Source: an uncultured Methylophaga sp. (lineage in GTDB: Bacteria; Pseudomonadota; Gammaproteobacteria; Nitrosococcales; Methylophagaceae). Taken from it: 64,000 nt of DNA. Made by a program: the position numbers and the translations under genes. Below are positions 18,807 through 26,369 of this stretch, piece after piece. The stretch is from NCBI GenBank assembly GCA_913055695.1, contig CAJXKF010000005.1, positions 1 through 64,000 on the forward strand, read 5' to 3'. The notes beneath the pieces are model-generated. The model saw only the letters and a program-made list of their open reading frames with translations. It made no database searches and was not told the origin of the DNA. Within the stretch, counting starts at the first letter, position 1. Every line of letters starts with the position of its first letter.

Positions 18807-19781
18807 ATGAAATCAATTGCGATCATTGGTGCGGGTATCAGTGCCTTATCACTGGCCCGCCAGATTCAACCCTATTATCACTACCAGCTTTTTGAAAAGT
18901 CCGCTACAGCGGGCGGCCGGGTTGCCAGCCGCACACTAGCCGAGCAGACTTTGGATCATGGCGCCCAGTTTTTCACGGCCCGTTCCCCCCAGTTCAGGCA
19001 GTTTATGCAAGAAATGACGGCTGCGGGCCATGCTGCAGACTGGCAGGCCCGTTTCGTAGAAATGGAAGGCGCTGTTATCACAAGCCGCCGGCAATGGGAT
19101 GAAGAATACCCCCACTATGTCGGCATGCCCGACATGGCAGCAATCGGACGGGCAATGGCGCAGTCGCAGCCGATCCTGTTCAACTCAGAAATCATCGAAC
19201 TTAATCGCCAGGCTAAAAGCTGGCATTTGAAAGATAGTGAGGGACACCGTTATGGTCCTTTTGATTGGGTCGCGCTCACTTTGCCCGCGCCTCAGACGCT
19301 CGCACTGTTACCGACAGATTTTTCTGCGTACAAGGCCATTGCAGACATTCCCATGAAGCCCTGTTATGCCTTGATGCTGACTCTCAAAGCCGATCCTGCA
19401 TTCGCTTTTCAGGCTGCCCTGGTTAAAAATGCCGATATCAGCTGGGTCTCGGTGAACAGCAGCAAGCCCGGCCGCGAGGGTCACAGCCTGCTGGTGCATG
19501 CCACCAACAAATGGGCAAGGGCACATCTGGATGACGATATCGAGTCGGTTAAACAACATATGATAAAAAGTGTTACTGCTGTCACCGGCCTTGATCCCCA
19601 GTTGATTGAGGCCGCCGAGGTCAAGCGCTGGCGTTATGCCAACCTGCCCAAGCAGGAGCAACCGGCTTTTTACATTGACCATGAACTGCAACTGGCCGCC
19701 TGTGGCGACTGGTGCATCAAAGGCCGGGTAGAAGCGGCCTTTACCAGTGGTTTGAAACTGGGCCAGAAGCTCAAGCTATGA
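18807..19781 (+). CDS. FAD/NAD(P)-dependent amine-oxidase-like oxidoreductase (renalase type)
   Basis: A 324-residue flavoprotein. The Rossmann FAD-binding start is AIIGAGISALSLARQI, followed by FEKSATAGGRVASRT with the GGR(M/V) motif of the flavin amine oxidase/renalase group. A C-terminal FAD-contact segment is LQLAACGDWCIKGRVEAAF. No signal peptide; likely cytoplasmic. The substrate is unknown: bacterial renalase-like proteins include dihydro-NAD(P) isomer oxidases and many undefined enzymes. Its stop overlaps the alkB start (TATGA), indicating co-translation with a DNA-repair gene. Confidence 0.83.
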   Translation: MKSIAIIGAGISALSLARQIQPYYHYQLFEKSATAGGRVASRTLAEQTLDHGAQFFTARSPQFRQFMQEMTAAGHAADWQARFVEMEGAVITSRRQWDEEYPHYVGMPDMAAIGRAMAQSQPILFNSEIIELNRQAKSWHLKDSEGHRYGPFDWVALTLPAPQTLALLPTDFSAYKAIADIPMKPCYALMLTLKADPAFAFQAALVKNADISWVSVNSSKPGREGHSLLVHATNKWARAHLDDDIESVKQHMIKSVTAVTGLDPQLIEAAEVKRWRYANLPKQEQPAFYIDHELQLAACGDWCIKGRVEAAFTSGLKLGQKLKL

Positions 19782-20404
19782 TGCCTGAACCCCGCATTGA
19801 CAAAATCAGTACGCACAGCTTTATTCTGCCCGGTTTTGCCCGCGCCGAGGATGAAGCCCTGATGACGGCTATAAAGCAAATTACTGCTGAGGCCCCTCTC
19901 CGGCAGATGTCAACGCCACGGGGCTTTAAAATGGCGGCGCAGCTCAGTAATTGCGGCGATTATGGCTGGGTTACCGACCGCCAGGGTTATCGTTATCAGC
20001 AGACTGATCCGGACAGTGGTGAACCCTGGCCCGAGATGCCGGCCTTGTTCCAAGCACTCGCTGTCAGGGCGGCAGCAAGCTGTGGCTTTGATGACTTTGC
20101 TCCCGATGTCTGCCTGATTAACTGTTACCAGCCCAGGGCCGGCATGGGTCTGCATCAGGACAAGGATGAACGGGATTTCTCTGCCCCCATCGTTTCTGTC
20201 TCTCTGGGCGTGCCGGCTATTTTTCTGTTTGGCGGTCTGCAACGACGCGACAAACCAGAACATTACCTGCTGCAGCATGGCGATGTCGTTGTCTGGGGCG
20301 GTGACGATCGGCTGCGCTTTCACGGCATCCAAGCTATCAAACTCTCGCATCATCCACTGACCGGTCAATATCGTTATAACCTGACATTTCGACGGGCTTT
20401 TTGA
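19778..20404 (+). CDS. alkB: AlkB-type 2-oxoglutarate/Fe(II) dioxygenase
   Basis: A 208-residue enzyme that reverses alkylation damage in DNA or RNA by oxidative demethylation. The iron-binding H-x-D is in GLHQDKDERDF, the distal His in RFHGIQAIKLSHHPL, and the 2-oxoglutarate-binding Arg motif in YRYNLTFRRAF. Substrate-lid residues around QLSNCGDYGWVTDRQGYRY match AlkB. It is coupled to the preceding flavin oxidoreductase by a 4-base overlap. In a cell making formaldehyde from methanol, alkylation repair is a sensible housekeeping function. About 175 bases with no gene separate it from rpfG. Confidence 0.92.
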   Translation: MMPEPRIDKISTHSFILPGFARAEDEALMTAIKQITAEAPLRQMSTPRGFKMAAQLSNCGDYGWVTDRQGYRYQQTDPDSGEPWPEMPALFQALAVRAAASCGFDDFAPDVCLINCYQPRAGMGLHQDKDERDFSAPIVSVSLGVPAIFLFGGLQRRDKPEHYLLQHGDVVVWGGDDRLRFHGIQAIKLSHHPLTGQYRYNLTFRRAF

Positions 20405-20578
20405 GGCTGGACGAAATGATTCTCACTGGCGATAATGGAGCGGATAAGCCTGTTAGAGAATGACAGTAATATTGTAAAAACACCGGCTGCAGAGGGTCAC
20501 GGAAAAGCCGGAACACAGTTGTGGCTAACATTGCGGGATGCACAGTCAGAAACGCCACGATAATGAGGTAACATTATC

Positions 20579-21697
20579 TTGACTGGCAACGACACAGAAC
20601 AGCTCAGTGATCAGCCGTATATGAGTGCCAGGAGGCATAATATTCTGAAGAAGAAAAAGAAGGTCCTGATCATTGACGATCAGACCACCGGACGTACGAT
20701 TCTGCAGAAAATTATTCAGCAAATCGATGACAATCTCGATGTTACCGCCTTCGGTAGCCCCCTGGAAGCACTGGACTGGGTCGAAGATCACGAGCCTGAT
20801 CTCATCATCACCGACTACCGCATGCCGGAGCTGAACGGCGTCGAATTCATCCGGGCCATCCGCCAAAAGCCTCACTGTGAAAATGTACCGATCATGATGA
20901 TTACGGTAGTCAGTGAAAAAGAAGTCCGTTACGAAGCACTGGAAGCCGGTGCCACTGCCTTTTTAACCCGCCCGATTGACCAGATTGAATGCCGCACCAG
21001 TTGCCGTAATCTGCTCAAAATGCATGAACAGCACCTGATCATCCAGGACCGTGCTGACTGGCTGGCCAGGCAGGTCGAGGTCGCTACCGAGCAGATCATT
21101 CAGCGCGAAAAAGAAACTATCCTGCGACTTGCCCGCGCCGGCGAATATCGCGATGAAGGCACCGGCAATCATGTTTTGCGTATGGCCAAGTATTCACGCC
21201 AAATCGCCGAGGCCATGGGCACTTTCAGCAAAGAAGAATGCGATGATCTGGAATATGCGGCGCCGATGCACGATATCGGCAAAATCGGCATCCCTGACGG
21301 TATTCTGCTCAAGCCGGGCAAACTGAATGAATACGAGTGGGACATCATGATGACCCACACCAGCATCGGCCATGCCATTCTGTCAGACAGCCAGTCGCGT
21401 TATATGCAAATCGGCGCCATCATTGCCCTCAACCATCATGAGCGTTTCGACGGCAAAGGCTATCCCAACGGTCTCAAGGGCGATGAAATCCCGCTTATCG
21501 CCCGCGTGGTCGCCGTGGCTGATGTGTTTGATGCGCTGGTCTCAGCCAGGCCCTACAAACATGCCTGGGATACTGAAGAAGCGATTGCCTATATCAAACA
21601 GCAGTCCGGCACGCATCTAGACCCGGCTTGTGTTGATGCATTTGTGTCTCGGCTTGATGAAGTTCGTCGTATCCAGTCTGAATACAAAGATGAGTAA
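20579..21697 (+). CDS. rpfG: RpfG-like response regulator with HD-GYP c-di-GMP phosphodiesterase domain
   Basis: A 372-residue protein. The receiver (about 27-145) has KVLIIDDQTTGRTIL and phospho-Asp in LIITDYRMPELNG. A linker helix is followed by an HD-GYP domain (about 190-360) with HDIGKIGIP, HHERFDGKGYPNGL and VAVADVFDALVS, so the catalytic HD and GYP residues are intact. In the DSF system RpfC phosphorylates RpfG, which then degrades cyclic di-GMP. The next gene, 10 bases downstream, is an RpfC-type kinase. TTG at 20579 has GAGGT nine bases upstream; ATG 20621 is the alternative and would only trim 14 residues before the receiver. Confidence 0.85.
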   Translation: MTGNDTEQLSDQPYMSARRHNILKKKKKVLIIDDQTTGRTILQKIIQQIDDNLDVTAFGSPLEALDWVEDHEPDLIITDYRMPELNGVEFIRAIRQKPHCENVPIMMITVVSEKEVRYEALEAGATAFLTRPIDQIECRTSCRNLLKMHEQHLIIQDRADWLARQVEVATEQIIQREKETILRLARAGEYRDEGTGNHVLRMAKYSRQIAEAMGTFSKEECDDLEYAAPMHDIGKIGIPDGILLKPGKLNEYEWDIMMTHTSIGHAILSDSQSRYMQIGAIIALNHHERFDGKGYPNGLKGDEIPLIARVVAVADVFDALVSARPYKHAWDTEEAIAYIKQQSGTHLDPACVDAFVSRLDEVRRIQSEYKDE

Positions 21698-21706
21698 ACC
21701 ATAGAC

Positions 21707-24238
21707 ATGAATGCAATTTTCAGTCTGAAATCAAGTTTCAAGCGACTGTTGCAGAGGCTTGCTCAGTTTTCAGACCCTGAAAAAGAGCAGGCCATTAAAC
21801 TCAGACTGACTATTGGCATCGGCCTCATCGGCTATTTCTGTTTGCCATGGTCTGAAGGCGAAACCTTCGCTGAAGCAATTATCACCCTGCCTAGTGTAAT
21901 CACTTTGATGTATTACTCTACGGCGTTGATGATAGCGGTCGCAATTGTAATACGTCCGAGGCCTTCTCCGGTTCGAAGAATATTGGGTATTGCTCTGGAT
22001 TTAATTTCTTTGTCGGTGGTCATGTTTTTCGCCGGCTCAGAAAGTGTTTTTTTGTTTGTCCTTTATCTCTGGGTCATTCTGGGCAATGGCTTTCGTTATG
22101 GCACAGCCTATCTATATATCTCACAGGCTATAGGCACTGTGGGGTTTGCACTATCGATTACTTGGGGCGAATATTGGCAGGACATTCAACATCAGCCCAT
22201 CGGCTTAAGTTTGTTGATTTTAATTATTCTGATTCCTCTTTATACAGGATTTCTGATCAAAAAACTCCATAGCGCAATTGATTCAGCAAAACTGGCCAAT
22301 CAGGCAAAAAGTCGTTTTCTTGCCAATATGTCCCATGAATTGAGAACACCGCTTAATGGTGTTATTGGCATCGCTGACCTGATGGGCGAGACCGAACTTA
22401 ACATTGAGCAACGCGAATTCGTGAGAATCATGCGTAACTCGGCCAATACCCTGCTCGGACTGATCGAAAATGTACTCGATATTTCTAAAATCGAGGCGGG
22501 GAAAGTAGAGAGCACTATCAGTCAGTTCGACCTACATGAGCTTACAAACACGATCATCCGTATGCAGACGCCCATGGCAGAGGCAAAAGACATACAATTG
22601 TTCTGCAATTTAGACCCTCAGATTGCCTTTGACCTTAATGGCGATCCACAACACCTAAAGCAGGTTCTCATCAATCTGATTGGTAACGCTATTAAATTCA
22701 CACAACGCGGATTTGTGCGATTATCGCTAAAGGCTATAAACCATGAAGCCGATATACAAATTATCCGGTTTGAAGTGACCGATACCGGGATTGGTATTCC
22801 GGCAGAAGAACTAGACACCATTTTTGACGACTTCACCCAAGTCACTACAGCCAGCGGTAACATCGCAGGAACAGGGCTTGGGACTACCATCTCTAAAGAA
22901 CTTGTAGAGCTAATGGGGGGTAGAATTGGGGTTAACAGTCAGCTCAGTATCGGAACCACTTTCTGGTTTGAACTACCATTCAAAATTAACGAAAATAAAA
23001 TTATGTCGCTTGAAAATTACAACATCTTCATACTCGGTAATGAAAACCGACAGCGAGAGCTCAACACGTTTATGCAAAGCTGGGGAATCAGCGCTAATTG
23101 CACCAATAACTCTGCTAAAGCCCTGGCGACATTGATAAATAAAGCAGAATCAGGGGAGCCTTACTCAACTCTTATAGTCGACACCGAAGTGATGTTGGAT
23201 ATCGAACCGGCCAAGTTCGCAAGACTGATCAAGTCGGACCCATATCTCAGTGACCTCTCACTGATTTTGATCAATAGTAACGACCAAGTAATAACTGATG
23301 ACATCAGCAACCATTTCATTTCTGTAATCCAAGGAAAACCTGCAAAAACCGGCCTTTTCAATGCCCTACATGCTGCCCATTCATCAATTAGCCATGATGA
23401 AAACGTCATCAGGCTGGCTGACTTTTATGCAGCTCAGGGCATAGCGAGACCGCTTCGTGTTCTGGTCTGCGAGGATAACAAGGTTAATCAACATGTCCTG
23501 CGTGGTGTATTACACCACGCAGGACATAAAACCATGTTGGCGGAGACCGGTGATCAGGCCCTGGATAGTCTGACAGAGAAACATCATGATATCGATATGG
23601 TAATTCTTGATATGAATATGCCAGGACTATCAGGACTGGAAGTCCTAAAAGCGTTCCGTTTTATCGACACATCGGCCAATATTCCCGTCATTATGCTGAC
23701 AGCAGACGCTACTCCAGAAGCAAGACAAAGCTGTGAGCAAGCGGGTGCCAATGCTTTTCTGACTAAGCCCATTAACTCTCGTGCCTTACTGGAAAAAATC
23801 GCTCACCTATCCGCTGAATTAGCTATAGAGCAGCCTGCTGAAATGGGAAAAAATTCACACGAAGAGGCTGATGGCAACCTGATTGATGAGTCTACATTCA
23901 AGCAACTGATCGGGCTAGGTGATAGTCATTTCCTAAACACATTGGTAGATAGCTTCAAACAGGATGCAATGAAGCATATAAAACTCATTCAGCGGTATTG
24001 CTTTGATGATTACCTAGGCTTTAGAGAGAGTCTTCATGCACTTAAAGGCTCAGCTACAGAAATGAGTGCTACCCGTCTTGCTGAACTATGCGCCGCTGCA
24101 GAAAAGGTAAAACCCGATCAACTGGGCAAGACTGAAGTGCTGAACAGCGTCGCCGAGATTGAAAAAGTCTTCACCGACACTATCATGCAACTCGAAACAA
24201 GGTTTGATTCCAAGTTGCATGACAGCCGGCGTATTTGA
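21707..24238 (+). CDS. rpfC: RpfC-like hybrid sensor kinase (5TM-HisKA-HATPase-REC-Hpt)
   Basis: An 843-residue inner-membrane hybrid kinase. Five membrane helices (about 28-185) include FVLYLWVILGNGFRYG, a segment typical of RpfC sensors. HisKA has phospho-His in FLANMSHELRTPLNG; HATPase has NAIKFT, DTGIGI and GTGLGTT. Next is a degenerate receiver-like region (about 435-560), then a canonical receiver with MVILDMNMPGLSG and an Hpt domain with LHALKGSATEMSA. RpfC perceives DSF fatty acids and drives RpfG. It is longer than the Xanthomonas protein (about 726), mainly because of the extra receiver-like block. It lies 10 bases after rpfG, and its stop directly abuts the convergent rpfF stop. 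Composition is more AT-rich than flanking genes. Confidence 0.83.
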   Translation: MNAIFSLKSSFKRLLQRLAQFSDPEKEQAIKLRLTIGIGLIGYFCLPWSEGETFAEAIITLPSVITLMYYSTALMIAVAIVIRPRPSPVRRILGIALDLISLSVVMFFAGSESVFLFVLYLWVILGNGFRYGTAYLYISQAIGTVGFALSITWGEYWQDIQHQPIGLSLLILIILIPLYTGFLIKKLHSAIDSAKLANQAKSRFLANMSHELRTPLNGVIGIADLMGETELNIEQREFVRIMRNSANTLLGLIENVLDISKIEAGKVESTISQFDLHELTNTIIRMQTPMAEAKDIQLFCNLDPQIAFDLNGDPQHLKQVLINLIGNAIKFTQRGFVRLSLKAINHEADIQIIRFEVTDTGIGIPAEELDTIFDDFTQVTTASGNIAGTGLGTTISKELVELMGGRIGVNSQLSIGTTFWFELPFKINENKIMSLENYNIFILGNENRQRELNTFMQSWGISANCTNNSAKALATLINKAESGEPYSTLIVDTEVMLDIEPAKFARLIKSDPYLSDLSLILINSNDQVITDDISNHFISVIQGKPAKTGLFNALHAAHSSISHDENVIRLADFYAAQGIARPLRVLVCEDNKVNQHVLRGVLHHAGHKTMLAETGDQALDSLTEKHHDIDMVILDMNMPGLSGLEVLKAFRFIDTSANIPVIMLTADATPEARQSCEQAGANAFLTKPINSRALLEKIAHLSAELAIEQPAEMGKNSHEEADGNLIDESTFKQLIGLGDSHFLNTLVDSFKQDAMKHIKLIQRYCFDDYLGFRESLHALKGSATEMSATRLAELCAAAEKVKPDQLGKTEVLNSVAEIEKVFTDTIMQLETRFDSKLHDSRRI

Positions 24239-25126
24239 TTAAGCTTGTTTTTTAGCTTGTTTGGCTGATTGTCTACTGACTAACCTTGACATCATTTTAA
24301 TATCTTTGCTGGTCAGCTGCAGAGCGGCATCAGCCCAGACACCTGCTATAGCCGATAACTCTTCATAACTGACCGGATTACAGATATCTTTCACCCTAGA
24401 CATCGCTTTGTAAGTATTCGGAGACTTTTGCGCTTTACTAATGTAACGATAGAGCGCCAATTCACCCTCGCCTTTCTCGGCAAGAATATCCACTGCGCCC
24501 ATTTCGTACATTTCTTCTGCAGTATATAGTTTACCACTCAGTATCATTTCTTCAGCCTGGCGTGTGCCAACCTTGCGCGAGAGCAAAGAATAGGCTCCCA
24601 TTCCAGGGAATAAATTAAATAACACTTCTGGCAGTCCCATTTTCACTCCACGCTCAGCAATGATGATATTGCTGGAAAGTGAGGCTTCGAAACCTCCGCC
24701 CAAAGCATCGCCTTGAATTAAGGAAACCGTGGTCAAGTCAGAGCCGAAATGGAACATATTATCGTAAAGAATATCGACACAATGCATGGCGTATGAGAAA
24801 AGCGCCTGCCGGTTTCGCTGTTCAATTAACTGCATGAATAAATCGAGGTCTCCGCCAAGGTTAAATACTCCTTCTACCTTAGACCCTACAACCAAATAAT
24901 CATATTTCTGATTGTTAGTGCCCGCCATTTCCTTTTTTACAGATGACAGATAATCAGTAAGCTCATTTAATAGTGTCGGGGTAAAACACGGCCTTGGGAA
25001 GCCCTGCATATAGAACCAGCCGATTTTGTATTTTGCGTCATAAAATGTGCTGAGTTGCTCGTATTCGCGTGACTCAGAAACCTGTATATCAGTAACATTT
25101 TCTTTCAATTGGGCTATGGCATTCAT
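24239..25126 (-). CDS. rpfF: RpfF-like DSF (diffusible signal factor) synthase, crotonase fold
   Basis: A 295-residue crotonase-superfamily enzyme, close to the 289 of Xanthomonas RpfF. RpfF acts on acyl-ACP as both dehydratase and thioesterase to release cis-2-unsaturated fatty acids used as quorum signals. The two catalytic glutamates are recognisable: E147 in GDALGGGFEASL and E167 in MGLPEVLFNLFPG, 20 apart as in Xanthomonas (E141/E161). Other matches are FNLGGDLDLF and IIIAERGVKMG. AAGGAG six bases before 25126 decides the start. It is convergent with rpfG-rpfC with no gap between the stop codons, the same relative layout as the classic rpf locus. No rpfB (acyl-CoA ligase) gene is seen nearby. 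Confidence 0.85.
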   Translation of the reverse strand: MNAIAQLKENVTDIQVSESREYEQLSTFYDAKYKIGWFYMQGFPRPCFTPTLLNELTDYLSSVKKEMAGTNNQKYDYLVVGSKVEGVFNLGGDLDLFMQLIEQRNRQALFSYAMHCVDILYDNMFHFGSDLTTVSLIQGDALGGGFEASLSSNIIIAERGVKMGLPEVLFNLFPGMGAYSLLSRKVGTRQAEEMILSGKLYTAEEMYEMGAVDILAEKGEGELALYRYISKAQKSPNTYKAMSRVKDICNPVSYEELSAIAGVWADAALQLTSKDIKMMSRLVSRQSAKQAKKQA

Positions 25127-25301
25127 CTCGTTCTCCTTGAACTGCTGGTAATGACCTTGAAGCCAGCTGAACACTGCATTCTCGGTACTACAACACGTTC
25201 TTAGCAGAAACTATGCCCACTCCATTCCTATGGCCAGGCAAGTCATGTGGAAAAACAGAAATAGTTATTTAATATCAGCAACTTGAACAAATTGGTGAGA
25301 A

Positions 25302-25358
25302 TTTTCTGGTATCAGAAAAATACTGCCAAAACTGTGAACAAAGTCTGATGTCAGAAAA
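25302..25358. promoter_or_regulatory. Paired inverted repeats upstream of rpfF, candidate operator
   Basis: Two related sites: TTTTCTG-GTAT-CAGAAAA (25302-25319) and TCTGA-TG-TCAGA followed by AAA (25344-25358). Both contain TCTG(G/A)T(A/G)TCAGAAAA as a direct repeat 39 bases apart, near four helical turns. They sit about 175-235 bases upstream of the rpfF start and just past the end of the deacetylase-like gene. They are AT-rich with no T-run pattern, so a protein-binding site is more likely than a terminator; this is inference. Confidence 0.4.
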
Positions 25359-25369
25359 TTGACTATCTT

Positions 25370-26350
25370 TCAGACCTGGCTAAGCGCTTGCAGATGACTG
25401 AGCACCGCACGGCTATTGCCCTGGATGTTGTAGCCACCTTCCAGCAAGGAAACGATTCGGCCTTCACAGCAATCTCCGGCTACTTCCATAACCCAGCGGG
25501 TGAGTTGATAGAAACCGTCATCCGTGACCTCAAAACAACCCAGCAGATCATCCTGTCTGCTGTCAAAACCGGCTGATATGAGAATCAGCTCCGGTCTGAA
25601 ATTTTCCAGCGCAGGGCGCAGATGTTGCTCAAAGGCAGCAAGCAAGGTCTTGTCATTACAGCCGCAATCGAGATGCACATTAATGTTAAGCCCTTCCCCC
25701 GGCCCTTCGCCTTTGCGGGATGGACTGCCGGTACCGGGATAGGCAAACTGATCATGCGTAGAAAAAAACAGCACCGAAGGGTCACGATAAAATGCCCACT
25801 CAGTGCCATTGCCGTGGTGATAGTCCCAGTCGATAATCAGCACTTTTCCGACGCCATAATGCTGCTGGGCATAACGAGCCGCTATGGCAATATGATTGAA
25901 ATAGCAAAAGCCCTCTTCCTGCCCCGTGTTTGTGGCGTGATGTCCCGGCGGTCTGGAGGCGCAAAAAGCATTTCTGACCTTTGACTGCATCACCGCATCC
26001 ACGGCGGAAAGACAACCTGCCGTAGCCAGCAGAGCATTATCAAAAACAGGCTTATTCTGCCGGATTCCGGCAATATGCTGCTTGCTGTGAATAGCTGACA
26101 GCCAGCTTTCGGCGGAAGAGAGTGACTGCGGACTTAAGCTGGTCAGTGATGCAGTCCATGGTGTCTCTTCAAGCCTCTCCCTGATGGCACGGTAACGGGC
26201 AGGTGACTCCGGGTGAGCAACTGAGATCTGGTGCTGCAGATATCTCTCATCGAGTACGATGCCGGTTGTCGACAGCGTCTCGGCAGAGAGACGCTGCGTG
26301 AGAACGCTTAGCGAAGCCAGGCTCAGCAGGAAATCACGCCGTTTCATCAT
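25370..26350 (-). CDS. Histone-deacetylase-superfamily enzyme with Tat signal
   Basis: A 326-residue member of the HDAC / acetoin-utilisation / polyamine deacetylase superfamily. Metal and catalytic residues are intact: RPPGHHA (paired His), IDWDYHHGNGTEW (Asp and His ligands), SAGFDSRQDDLLG (Asp) and LEGGYN (catalytic Tyr). The N-terminus MMKRRDFLLSLASLSV has twin Arg plus a hydrophobic stretch, a probable Tat signal, so the enzyme would act in the periplasm. Most bacterial relatives are cytoplasmic. The substrate is unknown: acetylated polyamine, sugar or peptide are all possible. It follows the GGDEF-EAL gene on the same strand with a 19-base gap, so the two are probably co-transcribed. 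Confidence 0.82.
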   Translation of the reverse strand: MMKRRDFLLSLASLSVLTQRLSAETLSTTGIVLDERYLQHQISVAHPESPARYRAIRERLEETPWTASLTSLSPQSLSSAESWLSAIHSKQHIAGIRQNKPVFDNALLATAGCLSAVDAVMQSKVRNAFCASRPPGHHATNTGQEEGFCYFNHIAIAARYAQQHYGVGKVLIIDWDYHHGNGTEWAFYRDPSVLFFSTHDQFAYPGTGSPSRKGEGPGEGLNINVHLDCGCNDKTLLAAFEQHLRPALENFRPELILISAGFDSRQDDLLGCFEVTDDGFYQLTRWVMEVAGDCCEGRIVSLLEGGYNIQGNSRAVLSHLQALSQV

Positions 26351-26369
26351 TATTCATCCAACATTTCTC

